Assembly (NCBI GenBank): GCA_041946685.1
Contig: JBHGAV010000003.1
Location: 1 to 64,000 of the forward strand
Length of the DNA: 64,000 bases
Source: JBHGAV01 sp041946685
GTDB taxonomy: Bacteria; Acidobacteriota; Terriglobia; Bryobacterales; Bryobacteraceae
Reading direction: 5' to 3'
Positions 42,630 to 50,722 of this stretch are shown piece after piece. The notes beneath the pieces are model-generated. The model saw only the letters and a list, made by a program, of their open reading frames with translations. It made no database searches and was not told where the DNA came from. The position numbers and the translations under genes were made by a program. Numbering within the stretch: position 1 is the first letter of the stretch; every line of letters begins with the position of its first letter.

Positions 42630-44126
42630 ATGTATTGGTTAGGCATCGACATTGGCACCGGCGGCAGCCGCGCGCTGCTGGTTGACGAGAAGGGCGTGAT
42701 CAAGGCAGGCTTCACGGCTCCCCATGAAGACATGCGGATGGAGAAGCCCTTGTGGGCGGAGCAGCGCCCGGCGGATTGGTGGCAAGCCGCGCAGGCGGCC
42801 ATCCAAGGGGTCCTGGCGGAGGCCAGGGTATCGGGAAAGGACGTTCGCGGCGTCGGCCTGTCCGGCCAGATGCACGGCCTCGTGCTGCTCGATGAAGCCA
42901 ATCAGGTCATCCGGCCCGCGCTTATCTGGTGCGACCAGAGGAGCCAGAGCCAGGTGGACCGGATCAACCAGGTCGTGGGCAAGAACAACATCCTGACGTA
43001 CACGGCCAATCCCGTGTTGACTGGTTTCACTCTTCCCAAGCTGCTGTGGGTGAGAGACAACGAGCCGAAGTCCTTCGCCCGCGCCCGCAAGGTGCTGCTT
43101 CCGAAGGACTATATCCGCTTCGAGCTGACTGGCGAGTACGCTACCGAGGTCTCCGATGCCTCCGGCACATCCCTGTTCGACGTAGTGCTCCGGCGTTGGT
43201 CGCACCAGATGCTGGACGCGCTCGGCCTGGACCGGTCCTTGTTGCCGCGCGTCTACGAGTCGAGCGAGGTCACGGGCCAGATCTCGGCTGCGGCAGCCAA
43301 GGCGACGGGCTTGATGGAGGGCACCCCTGTCGTGGGCGGCGGAGGCGATCAGGCCGCCAGCGCCGTCGGCAACGGGATCGTGGAGCCTGGCGCTGTCTCC
43401 TGCACCCTCGGCACGTCCGGCGTGGTTTTCGCGCACATGGAGAAGGCCAGCTACGATCCGGCGGGAAGAGTCCACACATTCTGCCATGCGGTGAAGGGCG
43501 CCTGGCACGTCATGGGCGTGACCCAGGGCGCGGGCCTCAGCCTACAATGGTTCCGCAACCAGATGGCCCCCGGAGTGCCGTACGACACTCTCACCGCAGA
43601 GGCGGCCACGGCCCAACCCGGCTCGCAGGGGCTGTTCTGGCTGCCCTACCTCATGGGAGAGCGCACTCCGCACCTGGATTCCACGGCCCGCGGCGGTTGG
43701 ATCGGAATCACGGCAAAGCACACGCGCGCCGATCTCATCAGGGCGCTACTTGAGGGGGTGTGCTACAGCCAGAGGGATTGCCTGGATATCATCGACCAGA
43801 TGGGTGTGACCATCGATTCGGTTCGCCTGTCCGGTGGTGGGGCCAAGAGCCCCTTCTGGCGGCAGCTCTTCGCCGACGTCTTCGGCAAGCGTGTGGTCAC
43901 TCTGGCCTGCCAGGAAGGTTCGGCCTACGGAGCAGCCCTGCTGTCTCTGGTCGGCACCGGTGCTTACGCTTCAGTACCCGAGGTCTGCCGCGCCGTCACC
44001 AAGGAAGTGGACTCGGTGATGCCACGACCGCACGAGTCCCAGCTCTATCGCCGCGGCCACGAACTGTACCGTGCGCTTTACCCGAGTCTGAAGCCGATCT
44101 ACGGTTTGATCGAAAACCTGAAATAG
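42630..44126 (+). CDS. xylB: Xylulokinase
   Basis: This 498-residue FGGY-family kinase phosphorylates D-xylulose before entry to the pentose phosphate pathway. Motifs include GIDIGTGGSRALLVD, GLSGQMHGLVLLDE (the MH of xylulokinases), ICDQRS-like LIWCDQRSQ, GGGGDQAASAVGNG and LSGGGAKSPFWRQ. Length is normal. It is downstream of the ROK kinase in the same transcriptional direction. No xylose isomerase or transporter is visible in the window. Confidence 0.94.
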   Translation: MYWLGIDIGTGGSRALLVDEKGVIKAGFTAPHEDMRMEKPLWAEQRPADWWQAAQAAIQGVLAEARVSGKDVRGVGLSGQMHGLVLLDEANQVIRPALIWCDQRSQSQVDRINQVVGKNNILTYTANPVLTGFTLPKLLWVRDNEPKSFARARKVLLPKDYIRFELTGEYATEVSDASGTSLFDVVLRRWSHQMLDALGLDRSLLPRVYESSEVTGQISAAAAKATGLMEGTPVVGGGGDQAASAVGNGIVEPGAVSCTLGTSGVVFAHMEKASYDPAGRVHTFCHAVKGAWHVMGVTQGAGLSLQWFRNQMAPGVPYDTLTAEAATAQPGSQGLFWLPYLMGERTPHLDSTARGGWIGITAKHTRADLIRALLEGVCYSQRDCLDIIDQMGVTIDSVRLSGGGAKSPFWRQLFADVFGKRVVTLACQEGSAYGAALLSLVGTGAYASVPEVCRAVTKEVDSVMPRPHESQLYRRGHELYRALYPSLKPIYGLIENLK

Positions 44127-44146
44127 GGGCCGGACATGTCGGGCCC
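44127..44146. terminator. Intergenic palindrome between convergent xylB and metallo-beta-lactamase-like gene
   Basis: GGGCC (44127-44131) and GGCCC (44142-44146) flank the perfect palindrome GACATGTC, so almost the whole gap between the two stops can fold as a hairpin. It is placed to stop both convergent transcripts, but has no U-tract. Confidence 0.35.
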
Positions 44147-45166
44147 TCAGCGCCGGTAAGTCTTCGACTCACCAGTGCGGGCGTTGGTGACGACCATGGC
44201 GCCGTCCTTGCCCGCGGAGACCTTGACCCATTTGCCCTCATCTTTGCCACGGAGGTTGGCGATGTACTCGTCCGGCGGGTTGTCGTCCGGCGCATTCGCG
44301 GACCAGTGGAGCGTGTAGAGGGCTTGCAGGCCCGGCATGGCTTTCAGGGCCTTCATGACATAAGCGGCGCCGACCTTCCTTTCGCCGTTGTTCACGATCG
44401 CGACCCGCGGACGAATCGGCGTCAGCATAGCCGGAGAACTGGACCAGTCGTTCCCGTGGTGGCTGACCATGAAAAGATCCACCGGGCCAATCGGATCGTT
44501 GGGGCACATTAATTCCTTCTCGAGGTTCCAGGTCAAATCCGCCAGGTCCAGCATCCGGAAACGACCGTAAGTGAAGAGCAGTCCAACGCCGTACGCGTTT
44601 TCCGTCAGGTCCTGATTCAGCCCTGTCCAGCTCTTCACCTGGGTGGCCTCGCAACCGGCGTTCGGGGACCCAGCGCCCTTAAGAGGCGTCTTGATCATCT
44701 GCATGGCGGAGGTCAGCACCAGCACATCCACCCCTTTGAAGGGAATCTTGTCGCCGGGCTTCACGACCAGGTGCTTGGGCTTCGGCAGGGCCTCGTATGC
44801 CTGGAAGTACTTGTGCGTCCCGGGATCGTTCGGGGAGACCGGTCCGTGGTCAACAAAGGTGTCGACGGGAACCTTCGCGACCACGTCGGGGGTATTGGCA
44901 ACGTGGTCTCCGTCGTAGTGCGTCGTGACCAGGAAGTCCAGCTTCGATACGCCGGCCGCCCGGCATGCCTCCAGGATGCGGCCGGTGTCCCTGCCGTTGA
45001 ACCCCGGGAAACCGGTGTCAATCAGCATGGATTGCCCTTCGGGAGAGAGGATGAGCAACGCCTTACCCCCCTCCGTATCGATGACCCACATGTCCAGGGT
45101 CTTCGCCGCGGGGAGGGCAGACGCCAGGATCAGACCGGCGAAAGCGATCAGCAATAGCCTCTTCAT
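44147..45166 (-). CDS. Secreted metallo-beta-lactamase-fold protein (ComEC-hydrolase-like)
   Basis: This 339-residue protein has a signal peptide (residues 1-19, ending LPAAK). The MBL fold is visible: MLIDTGFPG, TTHYDGDHVAN (the HxxxDH-like metal motif reads HYDGDH), VDHG and VSHHGNDWS. Such proteins resemble the ComEC C-terminal nuclease/hydrolase domain. The substrate is unknown. I start at ATG 45166, chosen because the signal peptide follows directly. TGCTACCAT ends 6 bases upstream with no Shine-Dalgarno. Convergent with xylB. Confidence 0.85.
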   Translation of the reverse strand: MKRLLLIAFAGLILASALPAAKTLDMWVIDTEGGKALLILSPEGQSMLIDTGFPGFNGRDTGRILEACRAAGVSKLDFLVTTHYDGDHVANTPDVVAKVPVDTFVDHGPVSPNDPGTHKYFQAYEALPKPKHLVVKPGDKIPFKGVDVLVLTSAMQMIKTPLKGAGSPNAGCEATQVKSWTGLNQDLTENAYGVGLLFTYGRFRMLDLADLTWNLEKELMCPNDPIGPVDLFMVSHHGNDWSSSPAMLTPIRPRVAIVNNGERKVGAAYVMKALKAMPGLQALYTLHWSANAPDDNPPDEYIANLRGKDEGKWVKVSAGKDGAMVVTNARTGESKTYRR

Positions 45167-45266
45167 GGTGTCATGGTAGCAACGCGGGTCGAGGGCGATC
45201 AATCAACGGCAAAATCAGGCTGCGACGATCCGCCCCCCCGCTGCATCCAAAAAGTTGAGCAACCAT

Positions 45267-45875
45267 ATGACCACTGCCACCACTCGCCTTCTTGCAGCGC
45301 TGCTGTTGGCGCTTCCCCTAACCCTTGCCGGGGCCACTTACCAGATAGACTCCTCGCACTCCACCGCGGGATTCACGGTACGGCACATGATGGTGACCAA
45401 TGTGAGCGGGGCCTTCTCCAAGATGTCCGGCACAGTGGAGTATGATCCCGGCAACGTCGGGCAGACCCGCATTGAGGCGGTGATCGATGCGTCGACCGTG
45501 AACACCAGGAACGAGAAACGCGACGAGCACCTGCGGAGCGCGGATTTCTTCGATACCGCAAACCACCCGACGATCACTTTCCGCTCCACGAAGGTTGAGA
45601 AAGCCGAAGGAGGAGGGCTCCGTGTGGTAGGGGATCTCACCATGCGCGGCGTCACCAAGGAGGTCGTCCTGGACGTAGACGGCCCGACCGCCGAGGTACA
45701 GGCGCAGGGCGCCTACCGGATGGGCGCTTCGGCCACAACCCGCATCAACCGCAAGGACTTCGGCGTCAACTGGAACCGCGCTCTCGACGCAGGCGGCATG
45801 GTCGTCAGCGAAGACGTGCGGATCAACATCGAAGTCTCACTGATCCGCAAGCCTCCGGCGTCTCCCACGAACTAG
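45267..45875 (+). CDS. YceI-family periplasmic lipid-binding protein
   Basis: This 202-residue protein has a signal peptide (ending LTLAGA) and the YceI fold, an eight-strand barrel that binds polyprenoid or other lipids. Motifs include YQIDSSHSTAGFTVRHMMV, NVSGAFSKMSGTVEYD, RDEHLRSADFFDT, FRSTKV and LTMRGVTKEV. YceI proteins are secreted and often stress-related. I start at ATG 45267; a TTG lies four codons upstream. Confidence 0.92.
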   Translation: MTTATTRLLAALLLALPLTLAGATYQIDSSHSTAGFTVRHMMVTNVSGAFSKMSGTVEYDPGNVGQTRIEAVIDASTVNTRNEKRDEHLRSADFFDTANHPTITFRSTKVEKAEGGGLRVVGDLTMRGVTKEVVLDVDGPTAEVQAQGAYRMGASATTRINRKDFGVNWNRALDAGGMVVSEDVRINIEVSLIRKPPASPTN

Positions 45876-45897
45876 GCGGCGCGGGTTCCCGGCGCCC

Positions 45898-46389
45898 TCA
45901 ATATTTCTCCCAGTGCAACATGTCGGCGAGCGGGCGTTTGGGCTTTTCCGCCTGCTCGGCCGGATAACCCACGGCGACCAGGCTCACCAGGCGGAAACCC
46001 TGGGGCGCACCGACGATAGTGCATATGTTGGGCGCATAGGGTTTCTTGTCGCCGGCCACCCAGCACGAGCCCAAGCCGTGCGCTCGTGCCGCCAGCAGGA
46101 TGTTCTCGGTCGCGGCGCTGCCGTCCTCCAGGTAGTACTTCGAGTCACGGCACAGGACGACGATGCACACGGGTGCCTCGGCGATGAACTTTCCGTGGTC
46201 CGTGACGGCGGCCAAACGGCCACGAACCGCCGCTTCCGTCACCACCACGAATTCCCAAGGCTGGACGTTGTTGGCGGAGGCGGCCAGCCGGCCGCAATCG
46301 ACGATGTCCTCGATGAGTTCGCGCGGCACCGGCCGGTTCTGATATGCACGAACCGAACGGCGCGTCTTCAGCATTTCAATGGCATCCAT
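45898..46389 (-). CDS. Nitroreductase-family FMN protein
   Basis: This 163-residue protein is shorter than most nitroreductases (about 200). It has the N-terminal TRRSVRAYQNRPVP (FMN phosphate), LAASANNVQPWEFVVV and the C-terminal LVSLVAVGYPAEQ. It reduces nitro compounds or quinones using NAD(P)H. ATG 46389 follows AGAGGAGAG at 8 bases. Convergent with YceI; the 180-base gap upstream holds the promoter palindrome of the PilZ gene. Confidence 0.88.
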   Translation of the reverse strand: MDAIEMLKTRRSVRAYQNRPVPRELIEDIVDCGRLAASANNVQPWEFVVVTEAAVRGRLAAVTDHGKFIAEAPVCIVVLCRDSKYYLEDGSAATENILLAARAHGLGSCWVAGDKKPYAPNICTIVGAPQGFRLVSLVAVGYPAEQAEKPKRPLADMLHWEKY

Positions 46390-46532
46390 GAAGAAGTCTC
46401 TCCTCTGAACCCGGCTCTGTCTCCGGCGCTCTCATCCCCAAGGTTAGCTTCTTGCGGCAGGGGCCCGGATTCGCGGCCAAACCGATAACCAAAGTTAGTA
46501 GTGTACCGGCGGCCCGTACCATAGACAATTGT

Positions 46533-46563
46533 GACTTGAAAATGTTTCAAGTCCGGCTATGCT
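46533..46563 (+). promoter_or_regulatory. Perfect palindrome and promoter upstream of the PilZ gene
   Basis: GACTTGAAA (46533-46541) and TTTCAAGTC (46545-46553) form a perfect 9-base inverted repeat around ATG. Its TTGAAA could serve as a -35, and TATGCT (46558-46563) as a -10 ending 6 bases before the PilZ ATG at 46570, with no Shine-Dalgarno. A repressor binding here would cover the promoter. Confidence 0.5.
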
Positions 46564-46569
46564 ATAGAC

Positions 46570-46977
46570 ATGGCTCGCAGGAAGAAGGCGGACGCCGTGG
46601 CGAGGCTGGACCGGCGGCAGCAGCAGCGGCACGAGGTTGAGCGCCCGTGCCGCGTGAAATCGGATGCTCTCACGTCACGGGGTATCGAGGGAGTCACCCT
46701 GAATATCAGCCGTGCGGGTGTGTTGATCCGGTTCCCCGATTCCGCCGAGTCTTGCCTGCTCCCGAAGTTGGGGGCCGATGCCAGAATCGTGATCGACTTG
46801 CCCCGCAACGCCAACTACGCTCCGCGATCGCTCGAATGCACGGGGCGAGTGGTGCGGGACACGGCTTCCGGCGATGATGCTCCTGTCCTGGCTTTTCAGA
46901 TCCAGCGTATGGAGGTGCGTGATACCGAGCCGAATCCCCGCCCGGCCGAGGAGAACAGCAGGCGACTGGTACATTAG
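46570..46977 (+). CDS. PilZ-domain c-di-GMP receptor
   Basis: This 135-residue protein carries the PilZ signature: RxxxR (RRQQQR, residues 15-20) and NxSxxG (NISRAG near residue 46), the two motifs that bind cyclic di-GMP. No other domain is present, so it acts as a stand-alone effector. It is 15 bases upstream of a PAS-GAF-GGDEF-EAL gene on the same strand, so sensor/effector and turnover enzyme are co-encoded. The promoter contains a perfect palindrome. Confidence 0.87.
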   Translation: MARRKKADAVARLDRRQQQRHEVERPCRVKSDALTSRGIEGVTLNISRAGVLIRFPDSAESCLLPKLGADARIVIDLPRNANYAPRSLECTGRVVRDTASGDDAPVLAFQIQRMEVRDTEPNPRPAEENSRRLVH

Positions 46978-46992
46978 GGAGACGGTCTGGCC

Positions 46993-49617
46993 GTGCTGAT
47001 TGACTTGTTGTCAAGCCGCCTCGCAGTGGAAGGCCCTGAGGAGGGGTGCGCGGATGCGCTGGCCGGAGAGTCCTGCCGCAAAATCCTGGAGAACGTGGAC
47101 GAACTGGTCTTCCTCCACGACCTGGATGGCAACATCACTTCGGTGAATCAGGCCGTCCCCGAAGCCACGGGATACAGCCGCGCCGAGATCCTGGCGCTGA
47201 ACCTTGCCGATCTGCTGACTCCGGAATCGTGGGAATCAAGCCGGCGGATGACGGCCAGCAAATTGGGCGGTGGCGCACGCGCCTCCTACGAAGCGGGACT
47301 CCGGACCAAGAATGGCAAGCTCTTGCGCCTGGAAGTGACGTCTCGGCTGCTGTTCCGATCGGGCAGGCCAGGCGGGGTGGTCGCTGTCGCGCGCGAAGCT
47401 GGAGTGCCCCGTCCGTCGGGCGCGGATCTGCGCCTCTTGAAGTCGGTTGTGGTGAATGCCAACGACGCGGTGCTGATCGCCGAGGCGAAACCCGGCGATC
47501 ATCTGGGAGGCAAGATCGTATACGTCAATGAGGCCTTCAGCCGCATGACCGGCTATTCCGCCGAGGAATCCGTCGGGCGCACGCCGCGCATCCTGTTGGG
47601 GCCGCAGACTGACCGGGATCAACTGAGTCTGGTGCGGCAGGCCCTCTCCAGCCGGGAGCCGGTGCGAGTGGAACTGGTTAACTACCGGAAGAACGGATCG
47701 GCATATTGGGTGGAGGTAAATTTCGTCCCAATCACGGAGGAGGACGGCCAGTTCACCCACTGGGTCGCGGTCCAGCGCGAGACCACGCAGCGGCGGCAGG
47801 CCGAGGACTTGGAGCGGGACCGCAACCGGGTGCTGGAACTGGTGGCGCGCAATGAACCGCTCGAGTTGGTGTTGGCGCAGTTGGCTCAGATGGTCGAGCG
47901 CCAGTGTCCAGACCTGCGGTGCTCCGTGCTGCTGATACAGGACGGCGCGTTGGTGCCGGTGGCGGGCGCCAAGCTGTCCGGCGATTCGTTGCGGAACCTG
48001 CAGAGGCTGGACGTGAAGAGCCTGTCGCCCTCTCCGGAGGAAAAAGCTTGCCGGGAGATCCTGCCAGGGCCCGTCCTTGGGGCGAATTGGAGTGTGCCGA
48101 TTCTTTCGGGTACAGGGGCCGTGCTCGGGGCCTTTGCCGTTTTCTGCGGGGTGACTCGAAAACCCGAGGAAGCCGAACTGGATATGATCGGGAAGGCGAG
48201 CCGGCTGGCGGCGATCGCTATTGAGCAGAGGCAACTGACCAGCCGTCTGGCCCACCAGGCGCAACACGATTCCCTGACGGGCCTCCCGAACCGCACTCTG
48301 TTCAAGGAGAAGCTGCATCAGGCGTTGCTCCATGCTCGCAAGCACGGTTGGCATGTCGCCGTCCTGTTCATTGACTTGGACAGGTTCAAGCAGATCAACG
48401 ACACGCTCGGCCATCCGGTCGGAGACGCGCTCTTGCAGCAAGTGGCGCGGAGGCTGGAAGGTTGCATACGCAAGACCGACAGCCTGGCCCGCATGGGAGG
48501 GGACGAATTCACCATCCTGCTGACCGAACTGTCCGATTCCCAGTACTCCGCGAAGGTCGCGCAGAAGCTGCTGGATTCGCTAAAGGCTCCCATCCATGTC
48601 GATGGCTACGAGCTGTTCATCACGGCCAGCATCGGGATCAGCACCTTCCCCCGCGATGGCAAGGATGCGGCCACGCTGGAGCGGAATGCCGACAGCGCCA
48701 TGTACCGGGCCAAGAATGGGGGCCGGGACAATTTCCAGATGTTCATTCCGGAGATCAGCGCCGCCGCCTTCGAGTCGCTGGAACTGGAGAATGCGCTGAG
48801 AAGAGCTCTGGAACACGGCGAGCTTCAGCTTCGCTACCAGCCGCAGACCGACATCGATGGTGTGTTGACCGGCCTTGAGGCACTCATGGTCTGGAACCAT
48901 CCCAGACTCGGCGTGATCCCTCCGTCGCAATTTATCCCCCTGGCCGAGGAGTCCGGACTGATCATCACGCTGGGCAGTTGGGCCCTCCGCGAGGCCTGCC
49001 GGCGAAGGGCGGAGTGGCAGCGCTCCTGGCCTGTGCCGGTCACGGTAGGCGTGAACGTCTCGGTGACGCAGTTCACCCGGCCGGGCTACGTGGATGCCGT
49101 AGCCGCAGTGCTCAGAGAGACCGAATTGGACCCCGAGTTGCTCGAGTTGGAGCTGACCGAGAGCGTCGTGATGCGGGACATCAAGGAGTCCGCGCGGCAG
49201 ATGCAGCAGCTTCGGAATCTGGGCATCAGCCTCTCCATAGACGATTTCGGTACGGGGTATTCGTCCCTCAGTTACCTCAGGATGCTGCCGATTCACACTC
49301 TCAAGATCGACCGGTCGTTCCTGCGCGAGGTGGATTCCGACCCGAACAGTGTGCCGCTGCTCAAGGCGATCGTGGCCCTCGCCCACAGCCTGAGACTGTG
49401 TGTCGTCGCCGAGGGCGTCGAAAGCGAACGCCAACTGGAGGCTCTCCGCTCCGTCGGATGCGACCGGCTTCAGGGCTTTCTGATTGGCGAGCCCCTGCCC
49501 GCCGAAGCCGTCGCCGGGCTGTTGCGCGCGGCCTACGAGCAAGGGGCAAACGTGCGCGGACAAGGCCTCGACAGCAGAGGGACGCCCCGCAGCCGCGCGC
49601 TTTGGGCGACGAGCTAG
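46993..49617 (+). CDS. c-di-GMP turnover protein with PAS-PAS-GAF-GGDEF-EAL domains
   Basis: This 874-residue cytoplasmic protein has a PAS domain (about 27-140; HDLDGNITSVNQ), a second PAS domain (about 150-270; IVYVNEAFSRMTGYS) and a GAF-like domain (about 280-420). The GGDEF domain (about 425-590) keeps the RKTD inhibitory site five residues before GGDEF. The EAL domain (about 605-860) keeps NVSVTQF, ELTESVV, IDDFGTGYS, LKIDRSFL and AEGVES, but ExLxR reads EALMV with Val for Arg. It can probably make c-di-GMP; hydrolysis may be weakened. GTG 46993 follows GGGAGA at long spacing. Confidence 0.9.
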   Translation: MLIDLLSSRLAVEGPEEGCADALAGESCRKILENVDELVFLHDLDGNITSVNQAVPEATGYSRAEILALNLADLLTPESWESSRRMTASKLGGGARASYEAGLRTKNGKLLRLEVTSRLLFRSGRPGGVVAVAREAGVPRPSGADLRLLKSVVVNANDAVLIAEAKPGDHLGGKIVYVNEAFSRMTGYSAEESVGRTPRILLGPQTDRDQLSLVRQALSSREPVRVELVNYRKNGSAYWVEVNFVPITEEDGQFTHWVAVQRETTQRRQAEDLERDRNRVLELVARNEPLELVLAQLAQMVERQCPDLRCSVLLIQDGALVPVAGAKLSGDSLRNLQRLDVKSLSPSPEEKACREILPGPVLGANWSVPILSGTGAVLGAFAVFCGVTRKPEEAELDMIGKASRLAAIAIEQRQLTSRLAHQAQHDSLTGLPNRTLFKEKLHQALLHARKHGWHVAVLFIDLDRFKQINDTLGHPVGDALLQQVARRLEGCIRKTDSLARMGGDEFTILLTELSDSQYSAKVAQKLLDSLKAPIHVDGYELFITASIGISTFPRDGKDAATLERNADSAMYRAKNGGRDNFQMFIPEISAAAFESLELENALRRALEHGELQLRYQPQTDIDGVLTGLEALMVWNHPRLGVIPPSQFIPLAEESGLIITLGSWALREACRRRAEWQRSWPVPVTVGVNVSVTQFTRPGYVDAVAAVLRETELDPELLELELTESVVMRDIKESARQMQQLRNLGISLSIDDFGTGYSSLSYLRMLPIHTLKIDRSFLREVDSDPNSVPLLKAIVALAHSLRLCVVAEGVESERQLEALRSVGCDRLQGFLIGEPLPAEAVAGLLRAAYEQGANVRGQGLDSRGTPRSRALWATS

Positions 49618-49669
49618 CCTGGAACGACGGCCGCTTCTCTCTCGCACATCTCTAGCGTCAGGGAGACCG

Positions 49670-49707
49670 CTCGTACTAGGCAATCCTCCAATTGGGACTA
49701 GTACGAG
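49670..49707. repeat. 10-bp perfect inverted repeat in the gap after the GGDEF-EAL gene
   Basis: CTCGTACTAG (49670-49679) and CTAGTACGAG (49698-49707) pair perfectly around 18 bases that contain the smaller palindrome CCAATTGG. It sits 53 bases after the GGDEF-EAL stop and 82 bases before the next gene's preferred start. It could be an operator or a stem without a U-tract; the rest of the gap shows nothing else. Confidence 0.5.
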
Positions 49708-49788
49708 AGGCACCTTGCCATCGGTCCCGTAACCTTTACGCTCTCTTGCTTCGCTGGTACACTTCCTGTGGAAGATGAGGAGGAAGCC

Positions 49789-50706
49789 GTGCCGAGCAAC
49801 AAAGTAGTCTGCCCGCATTGCGGTCACGACGGGACCGTGGAGACCAGCAGACCTCCCCTTGGGTCCTACGGTTTCAATTACTTGGCGGAGGGAGTTGTGT
49901 GCCGCGAGGTTCGGGGGTTCGACGAGAGCGGCCGGCTTCGGCTCTCCGGCGACTTCAAGTGTGAGGGCTCGCAGGCGACCAACGCCAGGTTCGAGTGCCG
50001 CTCCTGCTGGCGCACGTTCGCAGTCCCCGAGGGCCTGCTTTGGGCGGTGGTACCCGAGCAGTCGGCCGGCGGGGCGGGGGGCCCGGGCGCGGCCCAAGCG
50101 CAAGCCGTGGAAGCCGAAGGTATCGAGGCCGCGGCAGGAGCTATCAGCAGGAACCTGGTTTCCGTGCTTCGCAGCATGGTGCACGAGGTGGAGCAGGCCG
50201 GCCGCGTTCAGATGACCAGGCTGGAAACGCAGATTGCCGAGGCGGCCGGTCTGGCGGCGGCGGTGCCCGCCCTTCAAGCGGACCTGGCAAGACTGCACGA
50301 GCAGGCCGCCTCCGAGGCACTGGCGGAAGAGCAGTGGCGATCCAGGATCGCCGCAGTCGAGGCGTCGCTCAGCGAAGAGCGTGCCAAGCGGCAGGAGACA
50401 GCGGATTTTGCCGGGCTCCTGGCCACCCAGCAGGAAGAGACTCACAAGAGGGTCGACGGGCTCCATGACGCCGTGCAGGCGGACAGGGAAGCCGCGGGCC
50501 AGCTTCGTGCCCTCTGCGAGCAGCTTCAGGAGGAATGCCGGGCGCTGCGGCAGAGGCTGGACGCACAAGCAGAGGTAATCCGGGCGCTGCACGGCGCCGC
50601 GCTGGAACAGACCGCTCGCCGGGAAGAACTGCGGGCCGCCGTTCAGCGGCTGGAGGAACTCACCGGGGCGACAGCGCAGGTGAAGCCTCTGCCGGAACAG
50701 CTCTGA
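49789..50706 (+). CDS. Zinc-ribbon plus coiled-coil protein of unknown function
   Basis: This 305-residue protein has an N-terminal zinc ribbon (VCPHCGHDG near residue 6, then FECRSCWRTF near residue 66). An Ala/Gly linker is followed by about 170 residues of coiled coil rich in Glu, Arg, Ala and Gln (RLHEQAASEALAEEQWRSR). GTG 49789 is preferred because GAGGAGG lies 5 bases upstream. An in-frame GTG at 49768 with TACACT 4 bases before it could be a leaderless alternative. It is 16 bases from the helical protein downstream, so the two form a pair. I do not recognise the family. Confidence 0.72.
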   Translation: MPSNKVVCPHCGHDGTVETSRPPLGSYGFNYLAEGVVCREVRGFDESGRLRLSGDFKCEGSQATNARFECRSCWRTFAVPEGLLWAVVPEQSAGGAGGPGAAQAQAVEAEGIEAAAGAISRNLVSVLRSMVHEVEQAGRVQMTRLETQIAEAAGLAAAVPALQADLARLHEQAASEALAEEQWRSRIAAVEASLSEERAKRQETADFAGLLATQQEETHKRVDGLHDAVQADREAAGQLRALCEQLQEECRALRQRLDAQAEVIRALHGAALEQTARREELRAAVQRLEELTGATAQVKPLPEQL

Positions 50707-50722
50707 GCGCGGAAAGGCGAGC

